A stretch of DNA of 64,000 nucleotides from Bradyrhizobium tropiciagri. Lineage in GTDB: Bacteria; Pseudomonadota; Alphaproteobacteria; Rhizobiales; Xanthobacteraceae. How positions within the stretch are numbered: the stretch's first letter is position 1; every line of letters starts with the position of its first letter. Below are positions 45,301 to 54,014 of this stretch, one piece after another. The stretch is from assembly GCF_018130545.1 (NCBI RefSeq), contig NZ_JAFCKF010000012.1, positions 147,204-211,203 of the forward strand, written 5' to 3'. The notes below the pieces were generated by a model that ran no database searches, was not told the origin of the DNA, and saw only the letters and a list, made by a program, of their open reading frames with translations. The translations under genes and the position numbers were made by a program.

Positions 45301-48300
45301 TCCGTCGGCGACGGTCGCGACGGAAGACTTCTCCGGTGCGTTCACGATCAGCAACACCAATTTGTACGGTGCTGACGGTGCCGGCGCGACCACGATCAAC
45401 TACACGCTGGGCTTCCACACCGGTGTGGCCGACGGCGTCGACAGCGGTCTGACCCATGCCGGCAGCACGATCTTCCTGTACGATGTCGGCGGTGTGATCA
45501 CCGGTTCGACCTCGACGACTGCTGGCGGTATCAACGCCGGCAACACTGCGTTCACGCTCAGCGTGGATCTGACCACCGGCATCGTGACGCTGACCCAGCT
45601 GGAGTCGATCGATCATTCGCAGACCGACACCTATAACGGTTCCTACATCAGCGACATCAAGCAGATCGCGGCGAACCTCGTCGATCTGACCGCGAGCGCG
45701 TTCACCACCGACAGCGAAGGCGACAAGACGGTCACGGCTTCGGCGTCGGTCGACGTCGGTCATCAGATCGAGTTCGGCGATGACGGCCCGCAGACCCCGA
45801 CCGTGACGCTTGCGGCGTTCACCGCACCGGTGCTGCTGACGTTCGACGGCGGCTTGCCCGGCGGCAACTTCGTCGGCACCCAGGACTCGCACGACACCAA
45901 CCCGTCAGCGACGGTCGCAGCCGAAGACTTCTCCGGCGCGTTCACGATCGGCAACACCAATTTGTACGGTGCTGACGGTGCCGGCGCGACCACGATCAAC
46001 TACACGCTGGGCTTCCACACCGGCGTGGCCGACGGCGTCGACAGCGGCCTGACCCATGCCGGCAGCACGATCTTCCTGTACGACGTCGGCGGTGTGATCA
46101 CCGGTTCGACCTCGACGACTGCTGGCGGCATCAACGCCGGCAACACCGCGTTTACGCTCAGCGTGGACCTGACCACCGGCATCGTGACACTGACCCAGCT
46201 GGAGTCGATCGACCACTCGCAGACCGACATCTACAACGGCGCCTACATCAACGACATCAAGCAGATGGCGGCGAATCTCGTCGACCTGACCGCGAGCGCG
46301 TTCACCACGGACAGCGAAGGCGACAAGACCGTCACGGTCTCCGCGTCGATCGACGTCGGTCACCAGATCCAGTTCGGCGATGACGGCCCGCAGGCGCCGA
46401 CGGTGTCGCCGGGAGCGTTCAACGCACCGGTGCTGTTGACGTTCGACGGCGGCCTGGCCGGCGGCAACTTCACCGGCACCCAGGACTCGCACGACACCAA
46501 CCCGTCGGCGACGGTCGCAACGGAAGACTTCTCCGGCGCGTTCACGGTCGGCAACACCAGTCTGTACGGAGCGGACGGTCCTGGATCCACGACCATCAGC
46601 TACACGCTTGCTCTGCACACCGGCGTCGCCGATGGCAGCTCCAGCGGCCTGACCCATGCCGGCAGCACGATCTTCCTGTACGATGTCGGCGGTGTGATCA
46701 CCGGTTCGACCTCGACGACTGCTGGCGGCATCAACGCCGGCAACACGGTGTTCACGCTGAGCGTCGGCCTGACCACCGGTATCGTGACGCTGACGCAGCT
46801 GGAGTCGATCGACCACTCGCAGACCGACACCTATAACGGTTCGTACATCAACGACATCAAGCAGCTTGCTGGCAACCTGATCGACCTGACGGCGAGCGGG
46901 TTCGTCACCGACAGCGAGGGCGACAGGTCGGTCACGGCGACGGCCACGATCGACGTCGGCCACCAGATCCAGTTCGGCGATGATGGCCCGCAGACCCCGA
47001 CCGTGACGCTGGCCGCGTTCACCGCACCGGTGCTGCTGACGTTCGACGGCGGCTTGGCGGGCGGCAACTTCACCGGCACCCAGGACTCGCACGACACCAA
47101 CCCGTCGGCGACGGTCGCAACCGAAGACTTCTCCGGCGCGTTCACGATCAGCAACACCAATCTCTACGGCGCCGACGGTGCCGGCGCGACGACGGTCAAT
47201 TACGCGCTGGGCTTCCACACCGGCGTCGCTGACGGCGTTAGCAGCGGCCTGACCCATGCCGGCAGCACGATCTTCCTGTACGATGTTGGCGGCGTGATCA
47301 CCGGCTCGACCTCCGCCACCGCGGGCGGCATCAACGCCGGCAACACGGTGTTCACGCTGAGCGTCGGTTTGACCACCGGTATTGTGACGCTGACCCAGCT
47401 GGAGTCGATCGACCACTCGCAGACCGACACCTACAACGGTTCGTATATCAACGACATCAAGCAGATCGCGGCGAACCTCGTCGATCTGACCGCGAGCGCG
47501 TTCACGACCGACAGCGAAGGCGACAAGACGGTCACGGCTTCGGCCTCCGTTGACGTCGGTCACCAGATCGAGTTCGGCGATGACGGCCCGCAGACCCCGA
47601 CCGTGACGCTTGCGGCGTTCAGGGCCCCGGTGCTGCTGACGTTCGACGGCGGCCTGGCCGGCGGCAACTTCACCGGCACCCAGGACCCGCACGACACCAA
47701 TCCGTCCGCGACGGTCGCGACCGAGGATTTCTCCGGCGCGTTCACCATCAGCAATACCAACCTCTATGGTGCTGATGGCGCTGGTGCGACCACGGTCAAC
47801 TACACGCTGGGCTTCCACACCGGCGTTGCCGACGGCGTTAGCAGCGGCCTGACCCATGCCGGCAGCACGATCTTCCTGTACGACGTCGGCGGTGTGATCA
47901 CCGGTTCGACCTCGGCCACCGCGGGCGGCATCACCGCCGGCAACACCGTGTTCACGCTGAGCGTCGGTTTGACCACCGGCATCGTGACGCTCACCCAGCT
48001 GGAGTCGATCGACCATTCGCAGACCGACACCTACAACGGCGCCTACATCAACGACGTCAAGCAGATCGCTGCGAACCTCGTCGATCTGACCGCGAGCGCG
48101 TTCACCACCGACAGCGAGGGCGACAAGACCGTGACGGTCTCGGCGGCGGTCGACGTCGGTCACCAGATCCAGTTCGGCGATGACGGCCCGCAGACCCCGA
48201 CCGTGACGCTGGCTGCGTTCACGGCGCCGGTGCTGCTGACGTTCGACGGCGGCTTGGCCGGCGGCAATTTCACCGGCACCCAGGACTCGCATGACACCAA

Positions 48301-51300
48301 TCCGTCGGCGACGGTCGCGACCGAGGACTTCTCGGGCGCGTTCACCATCAGCAATACCAACCTCTATGGCGCTGACGGTCCCGGCGCGACCACGATCAAC
48401 TACTCGCTCGGCCTGCATACCGGCGTGGCCAATGGCAGCGTCAGCGGGCTGACGCATGCCGGCAGCACGATCTACCTGTATTTCGACAGCGTGACCGGCG
48501 TGGTCACCGGCTCGACATCGGCCACCCAGGCCGGCATCACCGCCGGCAACACGGCGTTCACGCTCAGTGTCGGCCTCACCACCGGCATCGTGACGCTGAC
48601 GCAGTTCGAGTCGATCGATCACTCGCAGACCGATACCTACAGCGGTTCGTATATCAACGACATCAAGCAGCTTGCTGCCAACCTGATCGACCTGAAGGCA
48701 AGCGCATTTACCACCGACAGCGAAGGCGACAAGACGGTCACGGCCTCGGCCTCGATCGATGTCGGCCACCAGATCCAGTTCGGCGATGACGGCCCGCAGA
48801 CCCCGACGGTGACGCTGGCCGCGTTCACCGCGCCGGTGCTGCTGACGTTCGACGGCGGCCTGGCCGGCGGCAACTTCACCGGCACCCAGGACTCGCACGA
48901 CACCAATCCGTCGGCGACGATCGCAACGGAGAACTTCTCCGGCGCGTTCACCATCAGCAACACCAATCTGTACGGCGCCGACGGCGCCGGTGCGACCACG
49001 ATCAACTACTCGCTCGGTTTGCATTCTGGCGTGGCCAATGGCAGCGCCAGCGGCCTGACGCAGGCCGGCAGCACGATCTTCCTGTATCTCGACAGCGTGA
49101 CAGGCATCGTGACCGGTTCGACGTCGGCGACGCAGGGCGGCATCAACGCCGGCAATACGGTGTTCACGCTGAGCGTCGGTCTCACCACCGGCATCGTGAC
49201 ACTGACCCAGTTCGAGTCGATCGATCACTCGCAGACCGACACCTACAACGGCTCCTATATCAGCGACATCAAGCAGCTTGCGACCAATCTGATCGACCTG
49301 ACCGCAAGTGCATTCACGACGGACCATGAAGGCGACAAGACGGTCACGGCCTCGGCCTCGATCGACGTCGGCCACCAGATCCAGTTCGGCGACGATGGTC
49401 CGCAGACCCCGACGGTGACGCTCGCGGCGTGGACGGCGCCGGTGCTGCTGACGTTCGACGGCGGCCTGGCCGGCGGCAACTTCACCGGCACCCAGGACTC
49501 GCACGACACCAACCCGTCGGCGACGATCGCGACCGAAAACTTCTCCGGTGCGTTCGCCATCAGCAATACCAACCTCTATGGTGCTGATGGTCCCGGTGCG
49601 ACCACGATCAACTACACGCTTGGCCTCCACTCCGGCGTGGCCAATGGCAGTGCCAGTGGTCTGACGCATGCCGGCAGCACGATCTACCTGTATTTCGACA
49701 GCGTGACCGGCGTGGTCACCGGCTCGACGTCGGCCACTCAGGCCGGCATCACCGTCGGCAACACGGCGTTCACGCTGAGCGTCGGTCTCACCACCGGCAT
49801 CGTGACGCTGACCCAGTTTGAGTCGATCGATCACTCGCAGACCGATACCTACAACGGCTCGTACATCAGCGACATCAAGCAGCTTGCGACGAACCTGATC
49901 GACCTGAAGGCAAGCGCGTTCACGACCGACAGCGAAGGTGACAAGACGGTCACGGCCTCGGCCACGATCGACGTTGGGCACCAGATCGAGTTCGGCGATG
50001 ACGGCCCGAAGACCCCGACGGTGACGCTGGCGGCGTGGACGGCGCCGGTGTTGCTGACGTTCGATGGCGGCCTGGCCGGCGGCAACTTCACCGGCACCCA
50101 GGACTCGCACGACACCAACCCGTCGGCGACGATCGCAACGGAGAACTTCTCCGGCGCGTTCACCATCAGCAATACCAACCTCTATGGTGCCGATGGTCCC
50201 GGTGCGACCACGATCAACTATACGCTCGCCCTGCACAGCGGCGTGGCCAATGGCAGCGCCAGCGGCCTGACCCATGCCGGCAACACGATCTACCTGTATC
50301 TCGACAGCGTGACAGGCATCGTGACCGGCTCGACCTCGGCCACGCAGGCCGGCATCACCGCCGGCAACACGGCGTTCACGCTCAGCGTCGGCCTCACCAC
50401 GGGCATCGTGACGCTGACGCAGTTTGAGTCGATCGATCATTCGCAGATCGACACCTACAGCGGCTCGTACATCAACGACGTCAAGCAGCTGGCAGCGAAC
50501 CTGATCGACCTGAAGGCGAGTGCGTTCACCACCGACAGCGAGGGTGACAAGACGGTCACGGCCTCGGCCTCGATCGACGTCGGTCACCAGATATCGTTCG
50601 GTGATGATGGCCCGAAGGCACCGACCCTGACGGTGAGTGCCGCGACGGTGGGTGTCGACGAGACGCCTGGCGTTCAGACGGTCAGCGGCGCAAGCGACGT
50701 TCTCGGTTCGACCGCGATCACGTTCAACGGTGCGGCGAATACGGTTGCCGGGCTGTTCGCAACCGTGGCCAACGCGGGCACCGATACCGACGTGCCTTCC
50801 GCGGTGCTCGACAATGGTGCGCTCAGCTTTGCCTCTACGGGGGCCGCCAGCATCCTGACGGCAGCCGGCGGCAGCTACGGCGCGGATGGCGCGGGAACGA
50901 CGATCTACGCCCTCAGCGTGCTCAATGCCGCGTCTGGTCTGACCCTGACGGACGGCACGGCGATCACGCTGTCACTTGATGCCAGCGGCCGGATCATCGG
51001 TACGGCCGGCGTTGATGCCGCCAATCCCAGCCTGAGCAACAAGGTGGCGTTCGCGATCGCGATCGATCCGGTCACCGGTCAGCTCTATGTGGCGGAATAC
51101 CTCTCGCTGCATCAGAACGACACGACCAACCCCAACGACGTTCTCACGATGGCGGCGGGCAAGGTCGGCGCGACGGTCACCGTGACCGACTCCGACGGCG
51201 ATCATGCGACTTCGTCGGCCGACATCAGCACCCACATCAGCTTCCTCGACGACGGCCCGACGCTCGGCGCATTCGTCAACGGGACGCTGCCGAACGAGAT

Positions 51301-52711
51301 CGGGTCGGTGAACGGCACCTTCGCCGTGAACTTCGGCGCCGACGGATTTGGCGGTTTCACGCTCACCGGTCCGGCCATTGCCGGCATCACCTACTCGACG
51401 GTGAATTTGACCGATGCCAGCGGTCATGTGATCGGCTCCGAGCTGATCGGGTCGGCCGGCGTCACCCAGGTGTTCGATCTGAAGGTGTACGAGGACGGCA
51501 CCTACACGTTCGATCTGCTGCATCCCCAAGCGTCGACGACGGTCACCGACAGCCTCACCGGCTTGACCAGCGGACACGTTCCATGGGTCGAACTTGCTGA
51601 TGGCAGCATCGAGTTCTCTTCGCCAGGCGATGTCAATTCTTCGACGCAAGGCTTTGGCGTCGGGAACAACTTCCTGAACTTCGGCGAAACGTTCAACATG
51701 GAGTTCCACGTTCCGGGGACGGGCATCGGGACGAATGACGCACCCAACTCGAACCCACAGTTCGTGGATTTCGTGAACTTCAGCGTCAATTCCGCCAACG
51801 TCGGGGACTCGGTGTCCTGGACCGCAACCGACACGGTTCATGGCATCACGCAATCAGGAACAGCGTCCGTGGATGCGACCGGGCATCTGCTGATCGATCC
51901 GACGATCGCGTTCAACTCCCTTCAGGTCACGGGAAGCACGGCTGGCGAATCCATTCGCTTAACCGCGGCGGAGATTGGGAAGACGGTTCTTCCGTCCGAC
52001 CAGAACCTCTCATTCGGGATCGTGGCGACCGACGGCGATGGCGATCATACGACGTCGTCCACCCTGGGCATCCACGTCGTCGCCGGCGATTCCAGCGGCA
52101 ACTTCACGCTGACGGGCGGCGTAACCGCCGACGTCATCGCGACCAGCTCGCACACCGATACCGTTGTTGGTGGGGGCGGCACTGATATCGTCGACTATCG
52201 GGACGACACGACCGGCGTGCAGGTGAACCTGCAGACGGGTACCGGCTTGGGCGGTACGGCCCAGGGTGATACCTATAGCGGGATCGAGGGCATCCTCGGC
52301 GGGAGCGGTAACGATACCCTGACCGGTCTCGCCGCCGGCGGTAACTACCTCGACGGTGGTCCCGGTAACGACACCCTGAACGGCGGTGCCGGCAACGACA
52401 CCTTCGTGTTGCAGTTGAACGGTGGCGGACACGACACCATCAACAACTTCAACGCGCTGTCCGACCAGATCTTCGTCAACCTCGGCGACAATCTGTCGAT
52501 CGGCCAGGCGTCCACCGTCGCCGCGGCCAATTTCCATACCGGCGACGAGACCAACGCCGCGACGTGGAATGGCGGTACCGGCAAGGAGTTCGTGTTCAAT
52601 GCCACGACCCATGAGTTGTGGTATTCGGCCAACGGTACCGGCACCGACAAGGTGGACCTTGCTCACGTCAGCACTGGCGTGCCGGCCGCGGCGAACGTGC
52701 ACGTCTACTGA
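42320..52711 (+). CDS. Giant repeat-containing RTX adhesin, LapA-like type I secretion substrate
   Basis: A 3463-residue surface adhesin with no signal peptide. Residues 1-120 form a beta-rich N-terminal module (IYKLTKPLTDQAVVVNLGYD...) in the place of a LapA-type retention domain. A Pro/Asn-rich linker with a PAAD di-alanine at 122-125 follows; TAAG lies further on at 231-234. Twelve near-identical 199-202-residue repeats (DUF5801/T1SS-143-like) fill residues about 355-2760. A diverged thirteenth unit and unique domains follow. RTX nonapeptides GGSGNDTLT, GGPGNDTLN and GGAGNDTFV lie at about 3327-3363, followed by a C-terminal secretion region. Neighbouring genes supply a LapG-like protease and the type I exporter. 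ATG at 42320 behind GCGGAG. Confidence 0.88.
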   Translation: MQGSFQVAQATGTGNSTNSAPVRIYKLTKPLTDQAVVVNLGYDQKVKVDFSSIANEKITLVHIGEKLIILFDNQSTVTVEPFFDSRADGLSNITIEMAPGRDVSVQDFASLFPISTDSSVLPAADNGGNSNGNAQASGANFSPFAVDPLAPPPLNTLAPQEELPGFTDTAPTGFVPQQTTTPDAPTISLGTAPGLTVDESFLTVATNGIAGSGQLPAGSTVSSGLMPFSITAAGGQQSLTFALSISAPGVDSGLIDSQTGNHVYLFVENGQVVGREGTSAGTAATGLADFTVSVDSTGHITLTDLRSVHENTPGNSNEGISLASGLITLTATVTDNFNQTASATADVGSHLTILDDGPLNPTVTLSGVNAGELLTFDGGLAGGNFVGVQNVHDTNASATVATENFSGAFTFGNLDAAGADGGTTAISYTLDLHPGVVDGTASGLTHAGSTIFLYDVGGVITGSTSATEAGITAGNTVFTLSVGLTTGIVTLTQFESIDHTQTDTYNGSYINDIKSLAANLIDLKASAVTTDNDGDTSATISAVLDLGGSVQFGDDGPKAPTVTLSALKTGELLTFDGGLAGGNFTGTQDSHDTNPSATVATEDFSGAFTIGNTNLYGADGAGATTVNYTLGFHTGVADGVDSGLTHAGSTIFLYDVGGVITGSTSTTAGGINAGNTAFTLSVDLTTGIVTLTQLESIDHSQTDTYNGSYISDIKQIAANLVDLTASAFTTDSEGDKTVTVSASVDVGHQIQFGDDGPQTPTVTLAAFTAPVLLTFDGGLAGGNFTGTQDSHDTNPSATVATEDFSGAFTIGNTNLYGADGPGATTINYTLGFHTGVADGVDSGLTHAGSTIFLYDVGGVITGSTSTTAGGINAGNTAFTLSVDLTTGIVTLTQLESIDHSQTDTYNGSYISDIKQIAANLVDLTASAFTTDSEGDKTVTASASVDVGHQIQFGDDGPQTPTVTLAAFTAPVLLTFDGGLAGGNFTGTQDSHDTNPSATVATEDFSGAFTISNTNLYGADGAGATTINYTLGFHTGVADGVDSGLTHAGSTIFLYDVGGVITGSTSTTAGGINAGNTAFTLSVDLTTGIVTLTQLESIDHSQTDTYNGSYISDIKQIAANLVDLTASAFTTDSEGDKTVTASASVDVGHQIEFGDDGPQTPTVTLAAFTAPVLLTFDGGLPGGNFVGTQDSHDTNPSATVAAEDFSGAFTIGNTNLYGADGAGATTINYTLGFHTGVADGVDSGLTHAGSTIFLYDVGGVITGSTSTTAGGINAGNTAFTLSVDLTTGIVTLTQLESIDHSQTDIYNGAYINDIKQMAANLVDLTASAFTTDSEGDKTVTVSASIDVGHQIQFGDDGPQAPTVSPGAFNAPVLLTFDGGLAGGNFTGTQDSHDTNPSATVATEDFSGAFTVGNTSLYGADGPGSTTISYTLALHTGVADGSSSGLTHAGSTIFLYDVGGVITGSTSTTAGGINAGNTVFTLSVGLTTGIVTLTQLESIDHSQTDTYNGSYINDIKQLAGNLIDLTASGFVTDSEGDRSVTATATIDVGHQIQFGDDGPQTPTVTLAAFTAPVLLTFDGGLAGGNFTGTQDSHDTNPSATVATEDFSGAFTISNTNLYGADGAGATTVNYALGFHTGVADGVSSGLTHAGSTIFLYDVGGVITGSTSATAGGINAGNTVFTLSVGLTTGIVTLTQLESIDHSQTDTYNGSYINDIKQIAANLVDLTASAFTTDSEGDKTVTASASVDVGHQIEFGDDGPQTPTVTLAAFRAPVLLTFDGGLAGGNFTGTQDPHDTNPSATVATEDFSGAFTISNTNLYGADGAGATTVNYTLGFHTGVADGVSSGLTHAGSTIFLYDVGGVITGSTSATAGGITAGNTVFTLSVGLTTGIVTLTQLESIDHSQTDTYNGAYINDVKQIAANLVDLTASAFTTDSEGDKTVTVSAAVDVGHQIQFGDDGPQTPTVTLAAFTAPVLLTFDGGLAGGNFTGTQDSHDTNPSATVATEDFSGAFTISNTNLYGADGPGATTINYSLGLHTGVANGSVSGLTHAGSTIYLYFDSVTGVVTGSTSATQAGITAGNTAFTLSVGLTTGIVTLTQFESIDHSQTDTYSGSYINDIKQLAANLIDLKASAFTTDSEGDKTVTASASIDVGHQIQFGDDGPQTPTVTLAAFTAPVLLTFDGGLAGGNFTGTQDSHDTNPSATIATENFSGAFTISNTNLYGADGAGATTINYSLGLHSGVANGSASGLTQAGSTIFLYLDSVTGIVTGSTSATQGGINAGNTVFTLSVGLTTGIVTLTQFESIDHSQTDTYNGSYISDIKQLATNLIDLTASAFTTDHEGDKTVTASASIDVGHQIQFGDDGPQTPTVTLAAWTAPVLLTFDGGLAGGNFTGTQDSHDTNPSATIATENFSGAFAISNTNLYGADGPGATTINYTLGLHSGVANGSASGLTHAGSTIYLYFDSVTGVVTGSTSATQAGITVGNTAFTLSVGLTTGIVTLTQFESIDHSQTDTYNGSYISDIKQLATNLIDLKASAFTTDSEGDKTVTASATIDVGHQIEFGDDGPKTPTVTLAAWTAPVLLTFDGGLAGGNFTGTQDSHDTNPSATIATENFSGAFTISNTNLYGADGPGATTINYTLALHSGVANGSASGLTHAGNTIYLYLDSVTGIVTGSTSATQAGITAGNTAFTLSVGLTTGIVTLTQFESIDHSQIDTYSGSYINDVKQLAANLIDLKASAFTTDSEGDKTVTASASIDVGHQISFGDDGPKAPTLTVSAATVGVDETPGVQTVSGASDVLGSTAITFNGAANTVAGLFATVANAGTDTDVPSAVLDNGALSFASTGAASILTAAGGSYGADGAGTTIYALSVLNAASGLTLTDGTAITLSLDASGRIIGTAGVDAANPSLSNKVAFAIAIDPVTGQLYVAEYLSLHQNDTTNPNDVLTMAAGKVGATVTVTDSDGDHATSSADISTHISFLDDGPTLGAFVNGTLPNEIGSVNGTFAVNFGADGFGGFTLTGPAIAGITYSTVNLTDASGHVIGSELIGSAGVTQVFDLKVYEDGTYTFDLLHPQASTTVTDSLTGLTSGHVPWVELADGSIEFSSPGDVNSSTQGFGVGNNFLNFGETFNMEFHVPGTGIGTNDAPNSNPQFVDFVNFSVNSANVGDSVSWTATDTVHGITQSGTASVDATGHLLIDPTIAFNSLQVTGSTAGESIRLTAAEIGKTVLPSDQNLSFGIVATDGDGDHTTSSTLGIHVVAGDSSGNFTLTGGVTADVIATSSHTDTVVGGGGTDIVDYRDDTTGVQVNLQTGTGLGGTAQGDTYSGIEGILGGSGNDTLTGLAAGGNYLDGGPGNDTLNGGAGNDTFVLQLNGGGHDTINNFNALSDQIFVNLGDNLSIGQASTVAAANFHTGDETNAATWNGGTGKEFVFNATTHELWYSANGTGTDKVDLAHVSTGVPAAANVHVY
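43384..50604 (+). repeat. Array of 12 in-frame ~600-bp repeats within the adhesin gene
   Basis: Units begin at 43384, 43981, 44581, 45181, 45781, 46381, 46981, 47581, 48181, 48787, 49393 and 49999, and the array ends at 50604. Unit 1 is 597 bp, units 2-8 are 600 bp and units 9-12 are 606 bp. The extra two codons come from changing FLYDVGGVITG to YLYFDSVTGVVTG-type loops. Each unit starts at the DDGP/GDDGP motif and contains LLTFDGGLAGGNF and LTTGIVTLTQ. Inner units are nearly identical in DNA, and the first is the most diverged. This is expected for a recombining tandem array. Confidence 0.93.
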
Positions 52712-52731
52712 TCGGCCCTGACGCGTTCTGC

Positions 52732-52765
52732 AAACCCCGTCGAGTTTTCGACGGGGTTTGTTTTT
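52732..52765 (+). terminator. Rho-independent terminator of the adhesin gene
   Basis: AAACCCCGTCGA (52732-52743), loop gttt, TCGACGGGGTTT (52748-52759), then G and TTTTT. The 12-bp stem is perfect, and it lies 20 bp after the adhesin stop. On the minus strand no T run follows, so it chiefly serves the adhesin transcript. Confidence 0.85.
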
Positions 52766-52773
52766 GCGCGCCG

Positions 52774-53799
52774 CTACATGAGCACGGGCAGGAAGCCCGG
52801 GAGCGGGTCTGCGGCTTCGAGCGGCTCGACGCCGGTCCATTCGGCCTCTGCCGCATTGGCGGCCGCGGGAGCGGCATCGAGCTCGTCGCCGAGCGGCAGC
52901 CGCTTGGCGTAGGGCGCTGCAAACAGCTGCACGCCGCGCTCGTTGATCGCAAACATCGGCGTGAAATTGCCGAGCTCGCCGTCGTCGATCAGCTCGGAGC
53001 GGCGGCTGTCCAGGATCAGCCAGTGGCCGTCGAGGCGCGCCGCCAGCACGGCATGGTCCTGGCGGATGGCGCGATCGCGGCCGAGCACCAGGCGCAGGTC
53101 CTCGCGCGAGAAGCCGGCCTCGCTGAGCGCGATGTATTTTGCGATCGCATAGTCCTCGCAGTCACCCTTGCCGGTTGCAAAGGTCGCAAGCGGGGCGCTC
53201 CAGCGATCGGCCTCGCCATACTGGGCGAAGTCGCTGACGTAGCGGACCGCCTGGTTGACGGCACGGTTAGCCTCATCCAGCCGGTCGCGTCCGGATTTGG
53301 ACTTGACCGCGTTGATCAGGCGGAGGAATTGCGCGGCATTGGGCGGGCAGCCGGTCGCGTTCTCGCGGCATTGCACGAGCACGGTCTGCTCCTTTGCCAG
53401 GTCGGCTTCGAGGCCGCGCCACTTGCGCCACAGGCTGCTTTCCGGCGCGCGGAAGGTGAACAGGCCGAACGGCTCGGCACCCACAGGCGGAAGCGGCTTC
53501 GCCGCGGGCGAGGCGTCGTTCGCGGTATTCGTCGGCGTCAGCGAGGCGGTGCGAAGGGCGTTCGGGCCGCGGCCGCGCTGCCGGTCGAGCTTGGCCAGCA
53601 CGTCGCTGATGGTGAAGAAGGTGGCCGGCGGGCGGTTCGATGCGGCGTCCGACGCCGGCGCGGGCTCGCCGACTGGGGCGGCAAGGGAGGTGCCAAGGGA
53701 GAATTCGTCGGCAGCAAACGCTGGCGGCGCTGTGCAAAGACTTATTGAAAATGCGGCCACGGCGATCAGCGCCGACGAGGCCAACTTCACCGACTTCAT
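52774..53799 (-). CDS. LapG-like periplasmic transglutaminase-like cysteine protease
   Basis: A 341-residue protein of the bacterial transglutaminase-like cysteine proteinase family. The signal peptide is MKSVKLASSALIAVAAFSIS with cleavage near AFAADE, then a variable linker. The catalytic triad is Cys214 (GKGDCEDYAIAKY), His249 (QDHAVLAARL) and Asp264 (HWLILDS). LapG enzymes cut the N-terminal region of LapA-type adhesins and release them when not sequestered by LapD. It lies directly downstream and convergent to the giant adhesin and near its exporter genes, so the adhesin is the natural substrate. GGGGAC precedes the ATG at 53799. Confidence 0.87.
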   Translation of the reverse strand: MKSVKLASSALIAVAAFSISLCTAPPAFAADEFSLGTSLAAPVGEPAPASDAASNRPPATFFTISDVLAKLDRQRGRGPNALRTASLTPTNTANDASPAAKPLPPVGAEPFGLFTFRAPESSLWRKWRGLEADLAKEQTVLVQCRENATGCPPNAAQFLRLINAVKSKSGRDRLDEANRAVNQAVRYVSDFAQYGEADRWSAPLATFATGKGDCEDYAIAKYIALSEAGFSREDLRLVLGRDRAIRQDHAVLAARLDGHWLILDSRRSELIDDGELGNFTPMFAINERGVQLFAAPYAKRLPLGDELDAAPAAANAAEAEWTGVEPLEAADPLPGFLPVLM

Positions 53800-54014
53800 A
53801 ATGACGTCCCCACTGCCGGGGACCGTCAACGTCTGTGCGTCGATCTGCGTCCCCGCTGTTATCGGGACGCAGACTGGCGCCTTGGCCGCTTAAGCGGAGT
53901 TAAGTGGAAAGGCCGGGGCCTGGCATTGTCGGAAAGGCGGTCAATCCAGGGTTTGCCGGTTCGTTCGAAGTTGAACGATCAGACGTCAGGATCGGTTAAC
54001 CACGCGGGCGCCGA

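Noticed and set aside
45905-50587. A 1560-codon open frame antisense to the adhesin repeats, and shorter antisense frames at 43031-44857 and 45146-45892.
   Set aside because: They are periodic mirror images of the adhesin repeat, rich in Arg, Asp, Gly and Val, caused by the GC-rich codon pattern of a 600-bp in-frame array. They have no ribosome binding site or family signature.
43384-50604. A regular repeat array considered as CRISPR-like or satellite DNA.
   Set aside because: The unit is about 600 bp, fully in frame and coding for a secreted adhesin domain. It has no short repeats with unique spacers and no cas genes.
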